A stretch of DNA of 43,623 nucleotides from DASXRA01 sp036506155. GTDB taxonomy: Bacteria > Actinomycetota > Actinomycetes > Mycobacteriales > Jatrophihabitantaceae. The stretch lies in assembly GCA_036506155.1 (NCBI GenBank), contig DASXSF010000103.1, positions 1-43,623 of the forward strand. The letters are read 5' to 3'. Positions 18,680 to 27,405 of this stretch are shown here, piece by piece. Position 1 is the first letter of the stretch; every line of letters starts with the position of its first letter. The position numbers and the translations under genes are program-made. Below the pieces are notes generated by a model. That model ran no database searches, was not told where the DNA came from, and saw only the letters and a program-made list of their open reading frames with translations.

Positions 18680-19290
18680 TGGTGTAGCAGTCGTTGGGTC
18701 AGCACGATATCGCTGACGTCGGCCACGGTCTCCTCGCGGGCCCAGTCGCGCTGGAGCTCGACGGCGAGCGCGACCCAACTGACCGGTTGCGCTCCGGCCC
18801 GGACAACACGCTCGAGACCCGCACGATGCGCCTCGTCGCTGGTTCCGCCGATCGCGTCGACGACCGGGTAGACGTCGTAACCCTCTCTCAGGGCGTCAAG
18901 CGCGGGGAACGCCATACAGATCTCCGTCCAGAGCGCGCACAGGATCAACTTTCGGCGCCCGGTGGCCCGGACGGCCGCGAGGAAGTCGCCGTCCTCCCAC
19001 GCATTCGTTGTTGTCCTGTCGATCGGCGGGTTGTCTTCGAGCAACTCCGCGAGCTCGGGGACTGTCGGTTGCCCACGGCCGGTTGCGACGTTGATCGTCG
19101 AATGGACGATCGGCATGCCGAAGGCCTTCGCGGTCTTTACGGTCGAGACGATGTTCGCGAGCAGCAGGTCACGATCGATCGATCCGACTCCTGCGAACTG
19201 GGACGGCTGGTAGTCGATTACGAGCAGCGCGGCGTTCTGCGGGGTCAGCAGGTGATCGCCCAGCGGGTCGCGTATCGGGAGGCTGGCCAT
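18676..19290 (-). CDS. isochorismatase-family cysteine hydrolase (YcaC-like)
   Basis: A 204-residue hydrolase of the isochorismatase superfamily. The triad is visible: Asp26 (LLVIDYQ), Lys114 (GRRKLILC) and Cys125 in WTEICMAFPALDAL, the YcaC-type nucleophile segment. YcaC-like proteins are cytosolic; their natural substrate is unknown, and nicotinamidase or isochorismatase activity should not be assumed. Start and stop both overlap neighbours, so it is firmly inside the operon. Confidence 0.88.
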   Translation of the reverse strand: MASLPIRDPLGDHLLTPQNAALLVIDYQPSQFAGVGSIDRDLLLANIVSTVKTAKAFGMPIVHSTINVATGRGQPTVPELAELLEDNPPIDRTTTNAWEDGDFLAAVRATGRRKLILCALWTEICMAFPALDALREGYDVYPVVDAIGGTSDEAHRAGLERVVRAGAQPVSWVALAVELQRDWAREETVADVSDIVLTQRLLHQ

Positions 19291-20245
19291 CAGGGTGTAC
19301 CTGTGAGCCGTGGCCGAGGTCGAGGCGGATCGACTGCATCACCTGGAAGGTTGTGCTTTCGGTGAATACGTCGGCGGCGGCGATCACGCCGGTGTATTTC
19401 TCGATGACGGGCGCTGCGGCGGTGGCGGCGATCTGGTCCAGGTAGCCCTTGACGGCGGCCCAGACGTTCTCGGCGTATTTCAGGAAGTAGCGTGTCGGGT
19501 CGACGCTGTCGATCGCCTGCCTTGAGGCGGCGGTGATGTCGGTCATGTACTGCTGGTGCAGCCGCACGTCGTCGCGGGTGCCGAGGCGGCCGTTGTGTCC
19601 GCCGAGGAAGTGCGTCCACGGGTACGCCAGCGCGTGTGCGGGTGCCTGGAGGTAGCCGGGGATGTCTTCGGTCAGGTTCGACAGGTAGATCGGCGCCCAG
19701 CCGGGGTTGACGACGTCGATCAGCATCAGCGTGTCGTGGTCGGGCAGGTGGATGACGATGTTGTCGGGGGAGTGGTTGGCGCCGTGCCAGGCCAGGTCGA
19801 TGCGCTCGCCGCCGATCTCGAGGGTGCGGTGGTCGCCGAAGGTCTCCTCGTTCGGGGGGCGTGCCGGGTCGTCGTCGCGCAGCAGCAGCCGTCGGGTTTC
19901 GTCGTGGCCGATGCGGGTGACGTTCTTGTCGAACAGCGAGGAGGCGCCGACGTGGTCGGCGTGGTGGTGCGCGTAGACCAGGTAGCGCACCGTGTTGCTG
20001 ACCCCGTTGGCGGCGGCGATCTCGTCGACCGCGCGCTGGATGTTGCGCCCGATCGTCGGCGGCGCGTCGAGCACCACGACACCGTCCGACGTGGTCACGA
20101 ACGCCGCCTGGTACGTGCCGTCGGTCACCCAGTGCAGGTTCCGCTCCACGCGACCCACGTAATAGCCCTGCCCGTTCAACGCCGGCCCCAACGCCGAGCG
20201 CGGCACCGGCGCATAGTCCGGCAGGGCTGCTTCGGTCGCACTCAT
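19290..20245 (-). CDS. MBL-fold metallo-hydrolase, 3' end apparently frameshifted
   Basis: A metallo-beta-lactamase-fold hydrolase. The metal-binding motif H-x-H-x-D-H is at residues 93-98 (AHHHADHVG); later metal ligands are His in WHGANHSPDN, Asp in LMLIDVVNPGW and His in FLGGHNGRLG. The substrate is not predictable. As it stands the frame runs on to 19169, 120 bp into the next gene, with an unnatural Pro/Arg-rich tail. One missing base in the CCC run near 19294 would make it end GSQVHP-stop, with TGA at 19290-19292 overlapping the next ATG (TGATG) and a protein of 318 residues. I give the gene that end. The start overlaps the previous stop (ATGA). Confidence 0.8.
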
Positions 20246-20901
20246 GCCGGCGCCTCTCGCGTTACGGCGGCGCGCGCTTCGTCGAGATCGAGAAGGGCTC
20301 CGTTCAAGCCGAACTGGTGGAGGTCGCCGCCGGGCATCTCGAGGCGGCCGGCGTCGGCTACCCCGCCTGCCTTGTACGGCTCGAAGCCGGCAGCACGGAT
20401 CAGCCGCTCGATCGTTGTCGCAGCCGTGTCGTCGTCGGTCGCGTAGAACAGCACGGCCCGTCGCGGCGCGCGGTTCGCGGCGCCGGCCAGCCCGTCTGCG
20501 CCGAGCGTGCCGAACGCTTTCACGTAGTGCGCCCCGGCGGGCAGCAGGGCAGCGACCACTGAGCCGGACGACTGGTCATCAGGCAGTGTTCGCATCATCT
20601 GTCCGTGCTCGTCGAACCCGAGCGGGTTCGACGGATCGACAACAACCTTGTCACCGAGCAGGCGCGCATACGTCCCGGTCAGTTCCTTGATCGTGTCGAG
20701 CCAGACCGCGAAGACGACGACGTCACCAGCCGCCATCGCGTCTTCGACGGAGCCGGCACGTGCGAGCGGTCCGAGTTCTTGCGTCAGCGCTTCCACTTGT
20801 GTTTTGTCTCTGGCGGCCAAGACGACGGGCTCGCCACCGCCTACGAGGTGCCGCGCCAGTCGGCTCCCGATATTGCCGACGCCGATGATTGCGGTTGTCA
20901 C
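20242..20901 (-). CDS. NADP-binding oxidoreductase, first gene of the stress-like operon
   Basis: A 219-residue protein of the same F420-dependent NADP oxidoreductase family as the gene at 17439: dinucleotide motif AIIGVGNIGSRLA, then VVLAARDK, DVVVFAVW and VVVDPSNPLGFD. The segment HYVKAFGTLGADGLAGAANR is typical of the F420:NADP reductase/6-phosphogluconate-dehydrogenase-like members. It opens a minus-strand operon of five or six genes and is divergent from the LAL regulator, with about 100 bp between start codons that must hold both promoters. Confidence 0.85.
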   Translation of the reverse strand: MTTAIIGVGNIGSRLARHLVGGGEPVVLAARDKTQVEALTQELGPLARAGSVEDAMAAGDVVVFAVWLDTIKELTGTYARLLGDKVVVDPSNPLGFDEHGQMMRTLPDDQSSGSVVAALLPAGAHYVKAFGTLGADGLAGAANRAPRRAVLFYATDDDTAATTIERLIRAAGFEPYKAGGVADAGRLEMPGGDLHQFGLNGALLDLDEARAAVTREAPA

Positions 20902-21002
20902 CCTGACTCCTTTCCGAGATCGGTCCCAGCAGCAATCCTCGCCTCGGCGGCCGCCGATCGAATCCTGGAAATCCGTAGTCCTTAACCCAGTGGCATGCTG
21001 CT

Positions 21003-23750
21003 GTGATGGTCACGAGGGCCTCCGCAGTACAGCTCCTCGGCCGGCGGCGCGAGCGCGACGTGCTCGACCGGATGCTGGAGTCCGCCCGCGACGGCCACGG
21101 CGGCGTGCTGGCGCTGTACGGCGAGCCGGGCGTCGGCAAGACGGCCTTGCTCGAGTACGCGCTGGAGGCCGCTGCGGACTTTCGCGTCGCCCGTGCGATC
21201 GGCGTCGAAGGGGAGATGGAGCTCGCGTTCGCGGCGCTCCAGCAGCTGTGCTCGCCGAGCCTCGACCTCATGGCGCACCTGCCGGATCCCCAGCGTGACG
21301 CCCTGGACGTTGCGCTCGGGCTCGCGGCCGGACTGCCTCCGAATCGTTACCTCGTCGGGCTCGCGGTTCTCAACCTGCTATCGGAGGCTGCTGAGGCGCG
21401 GCCACTGTTCTGCATGGTCGACGACGCGCAATGGCTCGACGATTCATCTGCTCGCGTGCTCGCGTTCGTGGCCCGCCGCCTCCTCGCCGAGAAGATCGTG
21501 ATGGTGTTCGCGGCGCGGGAGCGGATCAGCGCGCTCGCCGGCGTCGCGGAGCTTCGAGTCGAGCCGCTCGGCCGCCGCGATGCGCGGGCGCTGCTCGAAT
21601 CGGTTCTGCCGGCACGACTCGACGAGCTCGTCCTGGAGCGGATCGTCGTCGAGACGCGCGGCAATCCGCTCGCACTCCTCGAACTACCGCGCGGGTTGAC
21701 GCCCGCGCAGCTCGCGGGCGGGTTCGGATTGCCCACCGCACTGCCCCTGTCTGCTCGGATCGAGGCGAGCTTCACGCGTCGGCTCGCACGGCTGCCGCGT
21801 GACGCGCGCCGCTTGCTGCTGGTGGCGGCTGCGGATCCGACAGGCGACGCCGCGCTCGAGTGGAGGGCCGCCGAGGTCCTCGGGATCGCTGACGCGGCTG
21901 CTCGCAAGGTGGAGTCGGAGGGCCTCGTCGCGTTCGACACGCACGTGGTGTTTCGCCATCCGCTGGTCCGTTCGGCGGTGCACCGAGCGGCCGACCCGGA
22001 GGACCGGCGCCGCACCCACAGGGCGCTTGAGGAGGCGACGGATCCGGCGATCGACCCGGACCGCCGTGCCTGGCACCGGGCCCAGGCCGCGTCGCAGCCC
22101 GACGACGACGTAGCCGCGGAGCTCGAGAACTCCGCAGCGCGCGCACAGGCACGCGGCGGGTTCGCTGCCGCCGCGGCGTTCCTCGAGCGTTCGTCTCTTT
22201 TGACCGTCGACGCGGCCCGGCGGGCCACGCGAGCACTCGCGGCAGCCGAGGCCAAGCAACAGGCGGGAGCCCTCGACGACGCGCTCGCGCTCGTTACGAC
22301 GGCGGAGACGGGCCCACTCGACGAAGCGCAGCGGGCACGAGTCGATGTCCTTCGCGCTCGTATCTCGTTCGCTGCGGACCGTGGGAACGCGGCACCCCCG
22401 CTGTTGCTCAGTGCGGCCAAGCGGCTCGAGCCGCTCGACCGTGCGGCCGCACGCGAGATCTATCTCGACGCATTGACCGCGGCGATGTTCGCCGGTCGCC
22501 TCGCGGGCGAGGTCGACACTCGACAAGTCGCGGCTGCGGCACGTGAGGTGCCTGCGCCGCAGCATCTGGCGCGCGCGGTGGATCTTCTGTTCGACGGATT
22601 GGCACTCCTGATCACCGAAGGGGCAGCGCAAGGAACACCGGTCTTACGCAACGCATCGATCGGCTTTGGCAACAACGAAGTCGCAACGGAGGAAGCACTT
22701 CGCTGGCTTTGGCTCGCGGGACGCGCTGCCGGTTACATTTGGGACTACGAGAACTGGGATTCGCTCACCCGGAGGCAGATACGGATCGCGCGCGAGTCGG
22801 GTGCACTGACGGTCTTGCCACTCACCCTGAGCACCCGAGCCGGCGTCGAGCTGTACGCGGGCAACCTCGCCGACGCGAGTGCCCTGGTCGACGAGGCAAA
22901 TGCGGTCACGGAGGCGACCGACGGACGCAATGTCCCGTACGCGCCGCTCGCGCTCGTCGCGTTCCGCGGCCCCGAACCCGACGCTTCACGATTGATCCAA
23001 ACCAGCACGGAGGACTTCGCCGCGCGGGGGGAGGGGATGGGGATCACGCTCGCGCAATGGGCGTCCGCCTACCTTCACAACGGGCTCGCCCGCTACGACA
23101 TCGCACTCGCCTCGGCTGAGCAGGCCGCCGAGGATCCCAACGAGCTGTGGTTCTCGCCGTGGACGATGGTCGAGCTCGTCGAGGCTGCGACGCGCAGCGG
23201 CCAACCGCATCGCGCAACGGAGGCCCTCGAGAGGTTGAGCGAGACGACACAGGCCAGCGGCACACCGTGGGCGCAGGGCGTCCAAGCGCGCTCGCGCGCT
23301 CTGCTTGCGGACGGTGAAGCGGCCGAGCTCCTTTACCGTGCGGCGATTGACCGTCTTCGGCCGACGCGCCTTCGCGTTGATCTCGCACGCGCGCATCTGC
23401 TGTACGGCGAGTGGCTCAGGCGCGAACGGCGGCGGACCGACACGCGCGCGCAGCTACGGACGGCGCACGACCTCTTCTCCGACTTCGGAATGGAAGCCTT
23501 CGCCGAACGCGCGCGCGTCGAGCTCGAGGCGACAGGCGAGCGTCCCCGTAAGCGGACCCTGAAGACGCTCGGCGAGCTCACCCCGCAGGAATCCCAGATC
23601 TCGCGTCTCGCGGCCAAAGGACACACGAACAGAGAGATCGCCGCTCAGCTGTTCCTGAGCCCGAGCACCGTGGAATACCACCTGCGTAAGGTCTTCCGCA
23701 AGCTCGGCGTCAAGTCCCGTACCGAGCTCGCAAACCGCTTGCGCAATTAG
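21003..23750 (+). CDS. LAL-type LuxR transcriptional regulator
   Basis: A 915-residue large ATP-binding regulator of the LuxR family. The N-terminal STAND-type ATPase starts LLGRRRERDVLDRM, with Walker A GEPGVGKT at 40-47 and Walker B-like FCMVDDAQWLD at about 136-146. A long helical, TPR-like middle (about 330-830) follows, then a C-terminal LuxR helix-turn-helix (about 850-915) with LTPQESQISRLAAKGHTNREIA. These proteins activate neighbouring genes in response to an inducer bound by the middle region. It is divergent from the reductase-MBL-isochorismatase-alkA operon, which is its obvious target (inference). The start is GTG 21003 or ATG 21006. Confidence 0.9.
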   Translation: MMVTRASAVQLLGRRRERDVLDRMLESARDGHGGVLALYGEPGVGKTALLEYALEAAADFRVARAIGVEGEMELAFAALQQLCSPSLDLMAHLPDPQRDALDVALGLAAGLPPNRYLVGLAVLNLLSEAAEARPLFCMVDDAQWLDDSSARVLAFVARRLLAEKIVMVFAARERISALAGVAELRVEPLGRRDARALLESVLPARLDELVLERIVVETRGNPLALLELPRGLTPAQLAGGFGLPTALPLSARIEASFTRRLARLPRDARRLLLVAAADPTGDAALEWRAAEVLGIADAAARKVESEGLVAFDTHVVFRHPLVRSAVHRAADPEDRRRTHRALEEATDPAIDPDRRAWHRAQAASQPDDDVAAELENSAARAQARGGFAAAAAFLERSSLLTVDAARRATRALAAAEAKQQAGALDDALALVTTAETGPLDEAQRARVDVLRARISFAADRGNAAPPLLLSAAKRLEPLDRAAAREIYLDALTAAMFAGRLAGEVDTRQVAAAAREVPAPQHLARAVDLLFDGLALLITEGAAQGTPVLRNASIGFGNNEVATEEALRWLWLAGRAAGYIWDYENWDSLTRRQIRIARESGALTVLPLTLSTRAGVELYAGNLADASALVDEANAVTEATDGRNVPYAPLALVAFRGPEPDASRLIQTSTEDFAARGEGMGITLAQWASAYLHNGLARYDIALASAEQAAEDPNELWFSPWTMVELVEAATRSGQPHRATEALERLSETTQASGTPWAQGVQARSRALLADGEAAELLYRAAIDRLRPTRLRVDLARAHLLYGEWLRRERRRTDTRAQLRTAHDLFSDFGMEAFAERARVELEATGERPRKRTLKTLGELTPQESQISRLAAKGHTNREIAAQLFLSPSTVEYHLRKVFRKLGVKSRTELANRLRN

Positions 23751-23839
23751 CGCACAGCAGCCGGCCGTCAGCACGGTACCGGTCGGACGCCTACAAGCAG
23801 GTCTGTTGGCGGGCGACTAACGGGTACGCCGCGCCGGGG

Positions 23840-23865
23840 TTCACATTCATCGCGCCGATTGTGAA
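23840..23865. promoter_or_regulatory. inverted repeat before a PucR-type regulator gene
   Basis: TTCACA (23840-23845) and TGTGAA (23860-23865), perfect 6-bp arms 14 bp apart, 22 bp before the start codon at 23888. It could be an autoregulatory site. It covers an alternative GTG start at 23861. Confidence 0.3.
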
Positions 23866-23887
23866 TCACGACCTCCGGGAGACGCGG

Positions 23888-25153
23888 ATGTACCGGCCCG
23901 ACACACCTGCACACCTTGCCGTCGTCGAAGGCTCCTCGGGGGTCCCGGTCGAGCTTGCCGGGAAGGCGGTGCATCGGCTGCCGTGCCTGAGCCGGCGGGT
24001 GATCTCGGAGATTCGCCGCCAGATGAAGGTCTATAACACCGAGTCGGCGGTCGTCTCGGATGAGGATCTGGCTCAATCCGTGACATCAAATCTGCGGACG
24101 TTGATCGACGCACTGTGCATGCCCGACGAAGTCGACCTTTCTCACGCGCGCGCCACTGGGAGGCGACGGGCACGGCAGGGCATTCCGCTCGCCGAAGTAC
24201 AGCGGGCGTTCCGGATCGGCTTCGGTGCGCTCTGGGATCTCTTGCTCGATATCGAATACGAGCGCCGGACGTTGGCCGACGTGGCCGCGACCTTCTGGTA
24301 TCTGTTCGATCTGTGCCTGGAGGCCGTCGGCGTCGGCTACCGGGAGGCGGCGGCTGAACTAGCACGCGCGCAACGCCGCCGCCGGCAGACGCTGCTCGAA
24401 GTCCTCTTCGCAGGCGGCGTGGTTACCGACAGCGCGAGATGGGACATCACCGAGTGCTTCGACCTGCCGCTCGACGGGACGTTCGTGGTGGTCGTGGCGG
24501 AGACCTGCGGACGCGCCGCGCTGCCGGACGCCGAGCAGGTGCTGGACGAGGTACGGATGGGCTCTGCATGGCGGCGCACTCACGCGTACGAACTCGGGAT
24601 CGTCTCGATCGGAACGCGCGAGCGCGTTGTCGGCCTCGTCGAGATCTTGCGCGCCCAGGCCACCGCCCGTGTGGGCATCAGCCCGGCGTTCACCGGGTTC
24701 GAGAACACGTCCCGAGCGCTCCGCCTAGCCCACATGGCGCTGGCGAGCCTTCCCCGCCGCGGCGGCGGCGCGGCCGCGTGCTTCGAGGAGTCAGCGGTGT
24801 CCGTGCTTGTGGCGGCGGCGCCGGAGGAGGCGCGAAGCATCGCCCGGGACGCACTCGGGCCGGTCCTGCGACTTCCGGTAGCCGACCGCGAAGTGCTGCT
24901 CGATACCGTCAACAGTTGGATCAGCAACGGCGGTTCGACGAAGCGCGCGGCGCGCGAATTGTATTGCCATCCGAACACCGTTCGGTATCGCCTGCAACGG
25001 CTGCAGACCGAACTTCGGATGTCGCTCACCGACCCGAGCGCACTGGCGGAACTGGTCCTCGCGCTACGCGCATGGCAGCTGCTTGCTGACACGGTGCCGA
25101 TGCCGGAGAGCCCTGGTCGACTCCAGGTTGTTGCGCAGCACAACGCCAGTTGA
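23888..25153 (+). CDS. PucR/CdaR-type helix-turn-helix regulator
   Basis: A 421-residue regulator. The N-terminal part (to about 170) is a helical sensor-like domain common in actinobacterial PucR proteins; the middle is a GGDEF-like (diverged) domain; the C-terminal PucR helix-turn-helix lies at about 340-395, with KRAARELYCHPNTVRYRLQRL. Such regulators control nearby catabolic or transport genes in response to small molecules. The likely target is the membrane protein gene downstream (inference). I chose ATG 23888 because GGGAGA sits just ahead of it; a GTG nine codons upstream is possible. Confidence 0.85.
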   Translation: MYRPDTPAHLAVVEGSSGVPVELAGKAVHRLPCLSRRVISEIRRQMKVYNTESAVVSDEDLAQSVTSNLRTLIDALCMPDEVDLSHARATGRRRARQGIPLAEVQRAFRIGFGALWDLLLDIEYERRTLADVAATFWYLFDLCLEAVGVGYREAAAELARAQRRRRQTLLEVLFAGGVVTDSARWDITECFDLPLDGTFVVVVAETCGRAALPDAEQVLDEVRMGSAWRRTHAYELGIVSIGTRERVVGLVEILRAQATARVGISPAFTGFENTSRALRLAHMALASLPRRGGGAAACFEESAVSVLVAAAPEEARSIARDALGPVLRLPVADREVLLDTVNSWISNGGSTKRAARELYCHPNTVRYRLQRLQTELRMSLTDPSALAELVLALRAWQLLADTVPMPESPGRLQVVAQHNAS

Positions 25154-25270
25154 CCGCGCTTGTCGCCGGTCACAGATCTTGGCCGGACGACGGCGATATT
25201 CGCCCGTCGCGACGGTACGGTCCGCACACTCCCCAGAGCCACCGCGCCGACCGAATGAGAGGTGTAGGAC

Positions 25271-25966
25271 GTGTCCGCACAGACCACAGCCGCGCCAGAT
25301 CGCGTCGCACAGACCGAGGCGCACTTACCAGCCAAGGCACCGGCCGTCGCCCCGACGATGGCGGACCCGACACCGGTGGCATTCGCTCTGTTCGCCTTCG
25401 CGCTCGCGGTGTATGGCATTCGCTTCGCCAGCGTCAGCGCGGCGACGGTCGCGTCCGCGCCGACGACCGTCGCGCTGGACTACGCGATCCTCGTGGCCGG
25501 CATCGCCGAGACGGTTGTGGGCGTGCTCGCCGTGATCCGCGGCATCGCATACCGCGGATACGTGACGACGATCTTCGGCATCTGGCTGCTCGGCTTCTAC
25601 CTGCTGATTACGTCCGGCGCCGAGAACAAGGCGTTTACGCCGGACGCTCTGGCGTGGTACGTGCTGGTCCTCATCGTGCCGGTCGCCCTGCTAGCAGTGC
25701 CCTCGGTCGTGCACCGCAACATCGCATTCAGCATCGCGTTCGTTGCGATCCTGGTCGTCCTGCTGCTGCTCGGGCTCGGCTACCACGACCTGCACAACGC
25801 GATCGCGGCTGCTACGAAGGCCAAGACGCCGCCTGATCTGTCGAGTGCGGTGAACCTGCTCAAGACGTCAGCATGGTTCGCCTTCATCGCAGCTGCCGCG
25901 ATCTGGTGGGTCTTCGCGCGCGACGTTTACCGAGCAACCGGCGTGCTGCGCAGCAAGGTGAACTGA
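25271..25966 (+). CDS. GPR1/FUN34/YaaH-like membrane protein (possible acetate/organic acid transporter)
   Basis: About 231 residues with a hydrophilic, Ala/Pro-rich N-terminal 30 residues and then six membrane helices, beginning at DPTPVAFALFAFALAVYG. That opening Pro-rich motif and the six-helix plan fit the acetate uptake transporter family (YaaH/SatP), though identity looks distant. The GTG start follows GAGGTG. It is flanked on one side by a PucR-type regulator on the same strand and on the other by a second, converging PucR-type gene, suggesting regulated uptake of a small carboxylate (inference). Confidence 0.65.
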   Translation: MSAQTTAAPDRVAQTEAHLPAKAPAVAPTMADPTPVAFALFAFALAVYGIRFASVSAATVASAPTTVALDYAILVAGIAETVVGVLAVIRGIAYRGYVTTIFGIWLLGFYLLITSGAENKAFTPDALAWYVLVLIVPVALLAVPSVVHRNIAFSIAFVAILVVLLLLGLGYHDLHNAIAAATKAKTPPDLSSAVNLLKTSAWFAFIAAAAIWWVFARDVYRATGVLRSKVN

Positions 25967-25974
25967 CTGCTCGC

Positions 25975-27234
25975 TCACGACCGCGACCGGCGCGGCGGCG
26001 GGGAGAGCAGCCGCACCGCCACGAGCAGGTCGATGACTTCGGGCAGCTTGCGCAAATCCAGCCCGGTGCGTTCGGCGATCCGCTCGAGGCGGTAATAGGC
26101 GGTGTTCACGTGCAGGTGCAGCAGCTCGGCGGCGACCTTGGCGTTCATGTCGCTGGACACGTAGGCGTTGATCGTTTCGATATAGCTGCCGCCGGCAGCC
26201 AGGTCCTCCTCGACGAACTGGCGGATCTTCGGGTCGATCAGCCGTCGCGCTGTCTCGTCGTTGCTGAGCACCAGGTAGTTGAACGTCGACACCGATGACA
26301 GGGCGAGCACGCCGCCGCATCCGGCCAGCGCGTCGCGCGCGACGCGGGCCTCGTGGTAGGCCTTCGGCACCTCACCCAACTGGGTATGTACCGTGCTCGC
26401 GCCGATCGCCAGCTCGACGCGCGTGGCTCGTAGGGCAGAATATGCGCGCTTCAGGTGCCTGATCACCCGGTCGCCACTGTCGACAACGGGAAACAGGCCG
26501 AGCAACTCGTCATGGCGTAACGCCATCAGGCCGCTGGCGTCGCGACCCCCGGTCCGCCGCACCTCGGCGGCGATCTCCTGCATCGCAGGCTCCGCGCCGG
26601 ACCACCTGACCGCGGTCGCGCTGACGAAGATGAGCCCCTTCTCGGTCGTGAGCCCCGCCGCACGCAAGATGCCGAGCTGAGGGTCACCGGGTGTGCGACC
26701 GAGGAGCAGGTCTTCGATCAAGTCCCGGTTCAGGCGTTCCCGGTCGGCGAGCCGGTACTGCTGGGCGTGCAGGTAGGCGTCGGCGGCGATCGAACTGCCC
26801 AGCTCGATCACCTGCATGAGCCGGGACACGGCGGCCAGTGCCGCGTCCTTGAGGGCGGGATCCTCGCCGACGGCATTTCGCACGCTGTCCCAGAAGGTCA
26901 GCTGACCCACCCGGAAAGCTCGCAGGAAGTCGGTCAACGACACGCCCTGGCCGACGCGGAACAGTGCCTGGCTGCGCGTGGTCGGGAATTCCTCGCGCGT
27001 CGGCAGTCGGTCTTCTCGCAGGATTGTCAAGAAGGTCTCGAACACGGCGCGGCAGTGCACGACGACCTGCAGCCGCAGGTTCGCATCCGGGTTGTCGCGG
27101 TACACGGGGACCTCGCGCCAGATGGCATCCGTTGCCTCGGCAGCCATCTGGTCCAGCAGTGGCTCGATGGCCTTGGCGAGGGCCATACGCGCATCGACCG
27201 CATCGACCGTCGCGCCGCGCTGCCTGTCGTCCAT
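25975..27234 (-). CDS. second PucR/CdaR-type helix-turn-helix regulator
   Basis: A 419-residue protein of the same class as the gene at 23888 but clearly diverged. Helical N-terminal domain with LRLQVVVHCRAVFETFL and GVSLTDFLRAFRVGQ, GGDEF-like middle, and C-terminal PucR helix-turn-helix (NAKVAAELLHLHVNTAYYRL). The start is ambiguous: TTG 27267, GTG 27246 or ATG 27234; GAGGGG upstream favours 27234. It ends 8 bp from the converging transporter-like gene. It lies downstream of the interrupted flavin monooxygenase gene on the same strand, so that gene is another possible target. Confidence 0.85.
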   Translation of the reverse strand: MDDRQRGATVDAVDARMALAKAIEPLLDQMAAEATDAIWREVPVYRDNPDANLRLQVVVHCRAVFETFLTILREDRLPTREEFPTTRSQALFRVGQGVSLTDFLRAFRVGQLTFWDSVRNAVGEDPALKDAALAAVSRLMQVIELGSSIAADAYLHAQQYRLADRERLNRDLIEDLLLGRTPGDPQLGILRAAGLTTEKGLIFVSATAVRWSGAEPAMQEIAAEVRRTGGRDASGLMALRHDELLGLFPVVDSGDRVIRHLKRAYSALRATRVELAIGASTVHTQLGEVPKAYHEARVARDALAGCGGVLALSSVSTFNYLVLSNDETARRLIDPKIRQFVEEDLAAGGSYIETINAYVSSDMNAKVAAELLHLHVNTAYYRLERIAERTGLDLRKLPEVIDLLVAVRLLSPPPRRSRS

Positions 27235-27405
27235 GCGGTCAGCCACCCCTCGTCGTGGCCCAGTCAAGCCGGGGAGGCCGCGTCATGCAATTGCCCGCGG
27301 CGGCTGCCAGCCATGCGGGACAACGGGTCCAGATGATCCACCTCGCCGGTCATCGCCGAACTCACCCGTCGGAGCAGGCCCTGCACACGGCGTCGTATCG
27401 GCTTC
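27235..27405 (-). other. short intergenic remnant between the monooxygenase and PucR genes
   Basis: No complete gene. An ATG overlapping the monooxygenase stop begins MRSRYDAV, the usual opening of a flavoprotein (geranylgeranyl-reductase-like) gene, but the frame stops after 15 codons. This may be the stub of a deleted gene once coupled to the monooxygenase. Confidence 0.3.
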
